DNA from: Gammaproteobacteria bacterium
GTDB taxonomy: Bacteria; Pseudomonadota; Gammaproteobacteria; GRL18
Direction of reading: 5' to 3'
Length of the DNA stretch: 7,436 nucleotides
Assembly: GCA_030632625.1 (NCBI GenBank)
Contig: DAOVUK010000141.1
Coordinates: forward strand, 1 to 7,436
The position numbers and the translations under genes were made by a program. Under the pieces are notes generated by a model. That model ran no database searches. It was not told where the DNA came from and saw only the letters and a list, made by a program, of their open reading frames with translations. The stretch's first letter is position 1, and each line of letters starts with the position of its first letter. This document shows, piece after piece, positions 1 to 6,447 of the stretch.

Positions 1-1505
1 AACTCAATGACACTCATCCAACCGTTTCCATCGCTGAATTTATGCGTCTGCTGATTGATGAGTATGAACACTCATGGGACGAAGCCTGGGCTATTACCAC
101 CAAAAGTATGGCTTACACCAATCATACCTTACTTCCGGAAGCTCTGGAAAGATGGTCAGTTCCCTTATTTAAATCCTTACTGCCGCGCTTATTAGAAATT
201 ATCTATGAAATTAATTCGCGTTTTTTAAAGCAGGTTGCCATGCGTTGGCCTGGCGATTCAAAACGTATTCAGCAGATGTCCATTATTGAAGAAGGTCCGG
301 TCCCGCAGGTTCGTATGGCTTATCTTGCCATTGTCGGCAGTTTTTCAGTCAATGGTGTGGCCGCTCTGCACACTGAATTATTACAAAAGGGCCTGTTTAA
401 TAATTTTTATCAACTCTGGCCGAATAAGTTTAATAATAAAACCAACGGTGTGACGCCCAGACGCTGGCTAGCAGGCTGTAATCCTGAATTACGCCAGTTA
501 ATCAGCAAAAGTATTGGTGAAAAATGGATTAAAGACTTAACAGAACTCAGTAAATTACAAAAATTCGTTAATAACAAAGAATTTCGCAGCCAGTGGAAAG
601 CAATTAAGCAGTCTAATAAAGCCCGATTAGCCCGTCTGGTTAAAGAACAGTGCGACGTTGATTTTAATACCGATGCCCTGTTTGATGTTCAGGTAAAACG
701 AATTCATGAATATAAGCGGCAATTGCTTAATATCCTGCATGTTATTCACTTATACAATCGCATTAAAGCAGGTGATACAAAAAACTGGACAAACCGTTGT
801 GTTTTAATTGGCGGTAAAGCCGCCCCGGGTTATGCCATGGCAAAACTCACGATTAAACTGATCGGCAATGTTGCCAGTATTATTAACAATGATCCTCAGG
901 CTGACGGACTATTGAAAGTTGTATTTTTTCCAAATTACAATGTCTCAGCCATGGAAGTGATATGTCCCGGAACCGATCTGTCTGAACAAATATCAACAGC
1001 AGGTAAAGAAGCTTCCGGTACCGGCAATATGAAATTCATGATGAATGGTGCTTTAACAATAGGCACACTGGATGGTGCCAACATCGAAATTCGAGAAGAA
1101 GTGGGTGATGACAATTTCTTTCTATTTGGTCTGACCGCTGAACAAGTTGAGGCAGCTAGAAATCAATATGATCCCGTCAATATTATTAATACTGATAAAG
1201 ACATAGCAAATGTGATGAAGATACTCGAATCCGGTTATTTTAATCAGTGTGAACCCCGGCTTTTTGATCCGATAATTCACTCAATTAAGAGTCCCCATGA
1301 TATGTGGATGACTCTGGCTGACTTCCGCACCTATATTGATGCCCAGGAACAGGTTTCTGCAGCCTATCAGGATACTAAACGCTGGACCACAATGAGTATT
1401 ATAAATACCCTTTCCAGTAGTAAGTTTTCGACTGACCGCACCATGGAAGAGTATAACCGTGATATCTGGAAACTGGATCAAATCGCAGCTCATCCTGTGG
1501 AATAA
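1..1505 (+). CDS. glgP: Glycogen/alpha-glucan phosphorylase, C-terminal part (5' end outside window)
   Basis: Glycogen phosphorylase (EC 2.4.1.1) releases glucose-1-phosphate from alpha-1,4-glucan with phosphate and PLP in the cytoplasm. The reading frame is open from base 3 and enters the window at LNDTHP, a landmark of the family, so roughly the first 300-330 residues of an ~815-840-residue protein are missing. Other family blocks follow in order: AYTNHTLLPEALE, VNGVAALH, LWPNKFNNKTNGVTPRRW, HEYKRQLLN, GGKAAPGYAMAK, EQISTAGKEASGTGNMKF and NGALTIGTLDGANIEI. The PLP-binding lysine is the K of GTGNMK (codon 1032-1034). The C-terminus is intact and ends at TAA 1503-1505. The first internal ATG (42) is not the start, because homology continues upstream of it. 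No frameshift or missing catalytic block was seen. It is separated by 280 bp from the next operon and is probably a separate unit. The family assignment is certain; the exact preferred glucan (glycogen or maltodextrin) is not decidable here. Confidence 0.97.
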   Translation, partial: LNDTHPTVSIAEFMRLLIDEYEHSWDEAWAITTKSMAYTNHTLLPEALERWSVPLFKSLLPRLLEIIYEINSRFLKQVAMRWPGDSKRIQQMSIIEEGPVPQVRMAYLAIVGSFSVNGVAALHTELLQKGLFNNFYQLWPNKFNNKTNGVTPRRWLAGCNPELRQLISKSIGEKWIKDLTELSKLQKFVNNKEFRSQWKAIKQSNKARLARLVKEQCDVDFNTDALFDVQVKRIHEYKRQLLNILHVIHLYNRIKAGDTKNWTNRCVLIGGKAAPGYAMAKLTIKLIGNVASIINNDPQADGLLKVVFFPNYNVSAMEVICPGTDLSEQISTAGKEASGTGNMKFMMNGALTIGTLDGANIEIREEVGDDNFFLFGLTAEQVEAARNQYDPVNIINTDKDIANVMKILESGYFNQCEPRLFDPIIHSIKSPHDMWMTLADFRTYIDAQEQVSAAYQDTKRWTTMSIINTLSSSKFSTDRTMEEYNRDIWKLDQIAAHPVE

Positions 1506-1537
1506 GTAATCGAGTTTAAATAAGAGCTTAGTGGATT

Positions 1538-1565
1538 ATACGGGACAAACATAATTGTCCCGTAT
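1538..1565 (+). terminator. Perfect inverted repeat after glgP, candidate terminator or operator
   Basis: ATACGGGACAA and TTGTCCCGTAT form an uninterrupted 11-bp stem with a 6-nt loop (ACATAA), beginning 32 bp after the glgP stop codon. The position suits a transcription terminator or an RNA 3'-end-protecting hairpin. However, the following bases (GACCTTAAGC) lack the U-run of a standard intrinsic terminator, and the opposite strand lacks one too. A DNA operator is the main alternative. The structure is certain; the function is uncertain. Confidence 0.5.
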
Positions 1566-1684
1566 GACCTTAAGCTTTTGGCCCGAGCCTGTCTGAGTAC
1601 TCATCCGAAGTCCAATAATAAATCATTGAAAAAGTGTGGCTGAACGGGCGTTAAGCATTGCAAACCTGATGCACTATGCTAAAG

Positions 1685-1713
1685 TTGGTGGTGAAATTAG
1701 TAAGATGTAGAAT
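1685..1713 (+). promoter_or_regulatory. Possible sigma70-like promoter for the five-gene operon
   Basis: TTGGTG (1685-1690) and TAGAAT (1708-1713) are separated by 17 bp. The -10 box matches 5 of 6 consensus bases, but the -35 box matches only 3 of 6. An overlapping alternative -10, TATAGT, lies at 1715-1720. The site is about 70 bp upstream of the first operon ATG, inside the only sizeable gap before the operon. Such matches are easily found by chance in AT-rich DNA, so this is a weak call. Confidence 0.25.
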
Positions 1714-1785
1714 GTATAGTAATTTATACCTTCATAACTTGTTTAACCCGTGGTATGGATACTACTAATAGTTAAAGCGTGAGCC

Positions 1786-3420
1786 ATGCGATTACCTCTG
1801 AAAATCAGTAATAACCTTCATTTTTTAATTGCCGAAGTAGGTTTGCAGGTCAGTAACCTCTATTTCTATTTTGATAATCAGTCACCCATATTAAAAAAGC
1901 GTATTCTGGAACGAAGTGGCTATGTTTACAACCTCAAAGCAGGCATCCATAACAGCTGCCTGATCCAGTACAGCAAAGAAAAGCTGGAAAGTGTTGACCA
2001 GGTTTTACTCAAATCCATTGAATTTATCGCCACTGATCTGGAACAAATCTCCGAACTTTGCCGCAATTGTGTCAAGAAATCAAATCTGATAAAAAAGAAG
2101 TACTTCAGGCAAATGAAGGGACTTAAACAGCTTATTCAACAAGTTGAGCAAGGCATCACTCTGATAGAACCGGCTATATTGGAGAATAAAACTGAACTGG
2201 CAATAAAAATTGCTCACATTCAGAAGAAGTTATCGAAACGCAGTAAGCGTTTAAGCGATCATCATATTGCTCATATTACTAAAAAGAAAGATACTGAATC
2301 ACTCATTAATACCCTGTTTATTCTCAATGAAATAGAACAAATTGGTGAAAGATTATTAAATATCAGTGAATCTATATTATCTGCCAATCTTGGTCACCCT
2401 ATCAATTTTGAACGTTATTTTTCATTACAATCATCATTACAGCAAGTTCAATCAGAACATAGTTCAGAAATTCAAGTTGAAACTATCGCCGAAACCCGTT
2501 CAGGCAGTACCATTTCCGGTCTAAGCACAGAACAAGATTCCGGCAAATATCTGGCGGTTTATAAAGATGGTAAAAAAAATAAACTCAACCAGGAACGTAA
2601 GGGTGTAGAAAGCTGGGAAGCCATTCAACCTGGAATCGCGCCTAAAATTCTTGGTTACAACAAGCAGGGAAAATCGGCATCACTTTTAATAGAACATCTG
2701 GATGGTTTGACCTTTGAACAAATTTTACTGGGCTCATCGCCTGCGCTATTAAAAAAAGCCTTAAAGCAGCTAAATAAAACCCTGAAATCTGTCTGGAAAG
2801 GCAGCAAGCGAATGGAATCAGTTAATGCATTATTTATGCAGCAGCTATTAGCTCGTCTGAATGATGTTTATTCCGTGCATCCAGAGTTTGTAGGAACCAC
2901 TGAAATCATTACAAATCAAACAATGCCCTCTTTCGAAACCCTGATAAAACAAGCCGGGAAAATTGAGAAAAAATTATCTGCCCCGTTTTCTGTCTATATT
3001 CATGGTGACTTTAACCTTGATAATATTATCTATGAGCCGGAACAAAAACGCATCAATTACATTGATCTGCATCGCTCCCGTTATATGGATTATGTACAGG
3101 ATGTTTCCGTGTTAATGGTCTCCAGTTACCGTATGCAGATTTTTGATACGGAAGTACGGCAAAGGATTTTAAATTTTGCTTATAATTTTTATTGCTGTAC
3201 TCGTCAGTTTGCCAAAAAAAATAATGATAAAACATTTGAATTACGACTGGCATTGGGTCTGGCTCGATCATTTGTCACCTCCACCCGGTTTATTCTGGAT
3301 AAAACACTGGCCCGCTCCATGTTTTATCGCGCACGATATATTATAGAACGGGTATTAGAAGCAGATTTGCGGTATCCTGAACGATTCACTTTGTCTATTG
3401 AGGAGATTTTCATTGGCTAG
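1786..3420 (+). CDS. PhoU-like domain fused to APH-fold phosphotransferase
   Basis: This 544-residue cytoplasmic protein has two parts. Residues ~1-215 are almost wholly helical and charged, with PhoU/DUF47-like features (LKISNNLHFLIAEVG, RILERSGYVYNLKAGI, then a second helical repeat with NEIEQIGERLLNISES). PhoU-like proteins act in phosphate or polyphosphate signalling. After a polar linker, residues ~245-540 form an aminoglycoside phosphotransferase/choline-kinase-like fold: candidate ATP lysine K260 in AVYKDG, an N-lobe glutamate near E275, the catalytic HGDxxxxN motif at H406-N413 (HGDFNLDN), and metal-binding D427 in YIDLHRSR. All core catalytic residues are present, so an active small-molecule or protein kinase is likely. 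The substrate is unknown, and antibiotic resistance is not implied. The ATG is the first possible start because an in-frame TGA lies at 1780-1782; its Shine-Dalgarno (GTGAG) is weak and close. It is the first operon gene and its stop overlaps the next gene by 8 bp. Two A8 runs (2572-2579, 3214-3221) lie inside. The PhoU assignment is less certain than the kinase. Confidence 0.85.
   Translation: MRLPLKISNNLHFLIAEVGLQVSNLYFYFDNQSPILKKRILERSGYVYNLKAGIHNSCLIQYSKEKLESVDQVLLKSIEFIATDLEQISELCRNCVKKSNLIKKKYFRQMKGLKQLIQQVEQGITLIEPAILENKTELAIKIAHIQKKLSKRSKRLSDHHIAHITKKKDTESLINTLFILNEIEQIGERLLNISESILSANLGHPINFERYFSLQSSLQQVQSEHSSEIQVETIAETRSGSTISGLSTEQDSGKYLAVYKDGKKNKLNQERKGVESWEAIQPGIAPKILGYNKQGKSASLLIEHLDGLTFEQILLGSSPALLKKALKQLNKTLKSVWKGSKRMESVNALFMQQLLARLNDVYSVHPEFVGTTEIITNQTMPSFETLIKQAGKIEKKLSAPFSVYIHGDFNLDNIIYEPEQKRINYIDLHRSRYMDYVQDVSVLMVSSYRMQIFDTEVRQRILNFAYNFYCCTRQFAKKNNDKTFELRLALGLARSFVTSTRFILDKTLARSMFYRARYIIERVLEADLRYPERFTLSIEEIFIG
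3400..3405 (+). promoter_or_regulatory. Shine-Dalgarno GAGGAG that decides the TTG start at 3413
   Basis: GAGGAG lies inside the end of the upstream kinase gene, 7 nt before TTG 3413-3415. This strong site and ideal spacing favour the 3413 start over the in-frame TTG at 3398, which overlaps the site itself and would only add five residues (MRRFS) of no evident function. Confidence 0.8.
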
Positions 3421-4333
3421 TCCCAAACAATCAACCCAAATAAATCATTTAAAAATTGGCGTTATAGGAAAACCAGGGAAATGGTCAACTGAAACCCTTG
3501 CTGATGCCATTGAAGCCAGAACCGGCTTCAGACTGGTTATTAATATGAGCCAGGTGCATCTGGATTTGCGCACCAATAAACTGTTTTATAAAGACCATGA
3601 TTTGTGCAGTCTGGATGCCCTGGTCATTAAAAAAATCAGCTCCCGATATAATCCCAACACATTAGATCGTCTTGAAATGCTGCGTATTGCCGAACATTCC
3701 GGAGTCCGGGTATTCAGTTCTGCAGAAAAAATTATACGTCTGCTGGATCGACTCAGCTGCACAGTGACTTTACGTAATCATAATATCCCTATGCCTGATA
3801 CCATTATTACAGAAGATCCTGAAACGGCCTTCAAAACGGTGAAAGAATTCGGCATTGCAATTTTCAAACCTCTTTTTTCCACCAAGGCCCGGGGCATGAT
3901 TCAGATTGACAGCCAGGCTAAAGATTCACAAATACGCAGCCAGATTGAAGAATTTAAAAACCATCATCAAATGATGTATATCCAGAAATACATGCCCCTG
4001 CCGGGTAAAGATATGGGTCTGGTCTTTTTAAATGGACAATACCTCGGCACTTATGCCCGAATCAATCAAACCGGCGCCTGGAATACCACCATTAACAGCG
4101 GCGGCCGTTACGAAAGCTATCAGCCTTCAGAAGAAATTATTGCCATGGCTGCAAAAGCTCAGTCACTCTTCGGTATGGACTATACGACTGTTGATGTGGC
4201 TGAAACAGAACAAGGCCCCATTGTTTTTGAAGTATCGGCTTTTGGCGGATTTCGTGGTGCTCTGGAAGGCGCTGGTATTAATGCCGCATCACTCTATACG
4301 GATCATGTTATCAACACACTGGAGCTTAATTAA
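3413..4333 (+). CDS. RimK-like ATP-grasp enzyme, GAK-system type
   Basis: This 306-residue protein belongs to the ATP-grasp superfamily, whose members join a carboxylate to an amine, thiol or similar nucleophile through an acyl-phosphate. Residues ~10-110 form the pre-ATP-grasp domain (KIGVIGKPGKWSTETLADAI; LDALVIKKISSRY). The grasp fold follows from ~115: FSSAEKIIRLLDRLSCTVTL, ATP lysine K152 in IFKPLFSTKARGM, YIQKYMPLPGKDMG, NTTINSGGRYE, and the metal site D261 (TTVDVAET) and E273 (VFEVSAFGGFRG). The last block is odd: classical RimK-type enzymes have E-x-N at the second metal site, here E273-V-S275. The STKARGM loop also has fewer glycines than usual. From memory both are features of the 'GAK system ATP-grasp' family rather than damage. 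The start is TTG, which may lower its translation; it overlaps the upstream gene by 8 bp and the next by 1 bp (TAATG). The acceptor and donor substrates are unknown. Confidence 0.88.
   Translation: MASPKQSTQINHLKIGVIGKPGKWSTETLADAIEARTGFRLVINMSQVHLDLRTNKLFYKDHDLCSLDALVIKKISSRYNPNTLDRLEMLRIAEHSGVRVFSSAEKIIRLLDRLSCTVTLRNHNIPMPDTIITEDPETAFKTVKEFGIAIFKPLFSTKARGMIQIDSQAKDSQIRSQIEEFKNHHQMMYIQKYMPLPGKDMGLVFLNGQYLGTYARINQTGAWNTTINSGGRYESYQPSEEIIAMAAKAQSLFGMDYTTVDVAETEQGPIVFEVSAFGGFRGALEGAGINAASLYTDHVINTLELN
4321..4324 (+). promoter_or_regulatory. Shine-Dalgarno GGAG for the HprK-like kinase
   Basis: GGAG lies 8 nt before ATG 4333 and inside the last codons of the ATP-grasp gene, supporting the start within the TAATG overlap. 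Confidence 0.7.
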
Positions 4334-5436
4334 TGTCCCTATCTCTGCAAACCCCTGATGAAGCAGCTGAAATTCTAATTGCTGCAACACCACTCAGTCA
4401 AAAAATTGTCAGCCTGAAGATCAACCAGTTCAGCATTAACCTTCGCTCCAACTCTGATGAACTGCTTGACTGGTGTAGTTACTACTTTTCTCAGCTCGTG
4501 CAGTCTGAAACATCAGATAGCGCTGACATTGAAATATTAGCCATTGATCGTCAGCCTCCGGAACTGGATATTGATTTTCAGGACTGGGTTCGTGCAGAAA
4601 AAGGCAAAGCCCGTAAAGATGCCATTTATGATATTCCCGGTGCGCGTATCCTGAAAAAAGTGCGTACCGGCATGATTTTTTTACAAAGCCAAACGCAGCT
4701 GATTGCAGCAGGCGAATGTCTAAAAAATAAAAACCAGATTGTTAATTTTCTAATTGCTCAATATATGACAACGATTAATAATCACAACGGCATAACCTGC
4801 CATGCTGCGGGTTTAATCTATAATGATCAGGTTTTGGGAATGGCTGGTTTCTCAGGCGGTGGAAAATCCACCCTGATGCTGCATATGCTCGCTCGTTCCG
4901 GTAGTCGCTTTGTCTCAAACGATCGTCTTTTTATACAAAGAGATGCTCATGACACGCAGGCAATTGGTGTGCCCAAGCTGCCGCGAATTAATCCCGGGAC
5001 CATTATTTATAACCCAAAGCTGCAGAGCCTTATCAGTGAACAACGACGAGAAGAACTCTTACAGCTTCCACCTGAACAGCTTTGGGAACTGGAAGAAAAA
5101 TACGATGTTTTTATTGATGAAACCTTTGGCCCCGATAAAATTCAGTACCAGGGCAGGATAAAAAACTTCCTGGTTTTACACTGGAAACATAACAGCGGGG
5201 AAAAGCTTAGCCTGGAAAAAGTAGATCTTAATCAGCGCAGAGATTTATTAGGCACTATTATGAAATCACCCGGGCCTTTTTATCAATACAGTAACGGCGA
5301 TTTATATCAGCACAATACTCCTTTGAACGAACAAAGTTATCTGGATGCTTTTCAGGATATTCAGGTTTATGAAGCCACCGGCCAGGTGGATTTCCAGGCT
5401 TTGAGTCAACTGTGTTATGAACAGCTCTTCTCTTAA
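4333..5436 (+). CDS. HprK-related kinase B (P-loop kinase)
   Basis: This 367-residue protein is related to the kinase domain of HPr kinase/phosphorylase, which phosphorylates a serine of the PTS carrier HPr. An N-terminal ~140-residue region (SINLRSNSDELLDW, ADIEILAIDRQPP, ARKDAIYDIPGARILKKVRTG) precedes the kinase core. The core shows H157 in CHAAG, a Walker A loop G172-FSGGGK178-ST, and N196-D197 in FVSNDRLFI at the place of the VADD segment of classical HprK. PKLPRINPGTI follows shortly after. The order and spacing match what I recall of the HprK-related kinase B family, which is found beside the ATP-grasp enzyme. The typical HprK N-terminal domain and the GIINV-like signature of true HprK were not seen, so it is unlikely to be bona fide HprK. 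The intact P-loop suggests an ATP-dependent kinase with an unknown target; phosphorylase activity is unproven. It is coupled to the upstream gene by TAATG and followed by a 24-bp gap. Confidence 0.9.
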   Translation: MSLSLQTPDEAAEILIAATPLSQKIVSLKINQFSINLRSNSDELLDWCSYYFSQLVQSETSDSADIEILAIDRQPPELDIDFQDWVRAEKGKARKDAIYDIPGARILKKVRTGMIFLQSQTQLIAAGECLKNKNQIVNFLIAQYMTTINNHNGITCHAAGLIYNDQVLGMAGFSGGGKSTLMLHMLARSGSRFVSNDRLFIQRDAHDTQAIGVPKLPRINPGTIIYNPKLQSLISEQRREELLQLPPEQLWELEEKYDVFIDETFGPDKIQYQGRIKNFLVLHWKHNSGEKLSLEKVDLNQRRDLLGTIMKSPGPFYQYSNGDLYQHNTPLNEQSYLDAFQDIQVYEATGQVDFQALSQLCYEQLFS

Positions 5437-5460
5437 AATCCAATATAAAGAACCGGGATC

Positions 5461-6447
5461 ATGAAGAAAGCAGACAAACAATCTCAAAAGTCCAGAGAAT
5501 TATTAATCCTCAGACATGGCAAGTCTGACTGGAGCACTGGCGACACTGATTTTGATCGCCCCTTAAAAGATCGGGGTAAACGCAGCGCTCAGAAAATAGG
5601 CAACTGGCTGGCAGAACAAAATTTGCAGCCCGATATTATTATTACTTCTCCAGCAGAAAGAGCCAACACTACAGCAGAGAAAGCCTGTAAATCAATGGGC
5701 CATGACACCAGTATTATTCAGACTAATGAACGTATTTATGAAGCCGGCCTGAATGATTTACTGGCGATTTTATCCGAACTTCCTGACACGGTAAAACGTG
5801 TACTGCTGGTAGGACATAATCCCGGTCTGGAAGATTTATTAGTCTATCTGGCCAAAAAAGTCACTGTGCCTGATGATGGTAAAATATTGCCTACTGCGAC
5901 ATTGGCTTATCTAAAAATTACACAGCCATGGCATAGCCTCAAAGCAGGCAAAGCCATATTGTACTCGATCACTCGTCCGGCTTTTTTACCAAAGAAATTC
6001 CCCTTCCCCACATCTGACGGCATAGAATACCGAATCCGACCTACGTATTATTATTCTCAGTCTGCCATTATTCCTTATCGGATCGCTGATGAACAGCTTG
6101 AGATCTTATTGATCAGTTCAAGCAGTAACAAGCACTGGATTGTGCCTAAGGGGATAATCGAACCTGGATTAACTGCCGTACAATCTGCTGAAAAAGAAGC
6201 GTTGGAAGAAGCTGGTATTGAGGGTATAAGCAATAATAAAAAATTAGGCTGTTATACTTACGACAAATGGAAAGCTCAATGCACTGTTGAAGTATTTTCT
6301 ATGCAGGTCAATCATATTCTACCTAAAAGCCAATGGCATGAAAGTTACAGAAGACGCCAGTGGGTCAGCATTGGTGCAGCAAAAAAGATGGTTAAACAGG
6401 CTGCATTGATACCTTTATTCGATCAATTACAGCAGCAGCTCAAATAA
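5461..6447 (+). CDS. SixA-type histidine phosphatase fused to Nudix hydrolase
   Basis: This is a 328-residue two-domain protein. Residues ~12-175 are a compact SixA-like phosphatase with the RHG motif R18-H19-G20 (phosphate-accepting His19), R67 in TSPAERANTTAE, and the second catalytic histidine H119 in VGHNPGLED. E. coli SixA removes phosphate from phosphohistidine proteins. Residues ~185-325 are a Nudix domain (IIPYR; HWIVPKGIIEPG), which cleaves nucleoside diphosphates linked to another moiety. The Nudix box runs from G231 to I253: the metal-binding E246, E249 and E250 are kept, but the first Glu is L237 and the usual Arg is K245. The box therefore looks functional but divergent, in the style of PKG-type Nudix proteins acting on polyphosphorylated compounds. 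The ATG has only a weak ribosome site (24 bp after the previous stop) and no better start exists. It shares TAATG with the next gene. Both domains look active; the substrate is unknown. Confidence 0.9.
   Translation: MKKADKQSQKSRELLILRHGKSDWSTGDTDFDRPLKDRGKRSAQKIGNWLAEQNLQPDIIITSPAERANTTAEKACKSMGHDTSIIQTNERIYEAGLNDLLAILSELPDTVKRVLLVGHNPGLEDLLVYLAKKVTVPDDGKILPTATLAYLKITQPWHSLKAGKAILYSITRPAFLPKKFPFPTSDGIEYRIRPTYYYSQSAIIPYRIADEQLEILLISSSSNKHWIVPKGIIEPGLTAVQSAEKEALEEAGIEGISNNKKLGCYTYDKWKAQCTVEVFSMQVNHILPKSQWHESYRRRQWVSIGAAKKMVKQAALIPLFDQLQQQLK

Noticed and set aside
1786..3420. Reading the APH-fold protein as an aminoglycoside resistance gene
   Set aside because: The HGDxxxxN motif is shared by choline, homoserine and many other kinases; the PhoU-like fusion and operon context point to housekeeping or signalling, not resistance.
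4032..4358. 108-codon + strand frame inside the ATP-grasp gene
   Set aside because: It lies across the conserved metal-site coding region in another frame and has no ribosome site; a shadow frame.
5258..5487. Two minus-strand frames of 61 codons at the HprK-like / SixA-Nudix junction
   Set aside because: They oppose conserved coding sequence, show no family features, and no promoter or ribosome site was seen for them.
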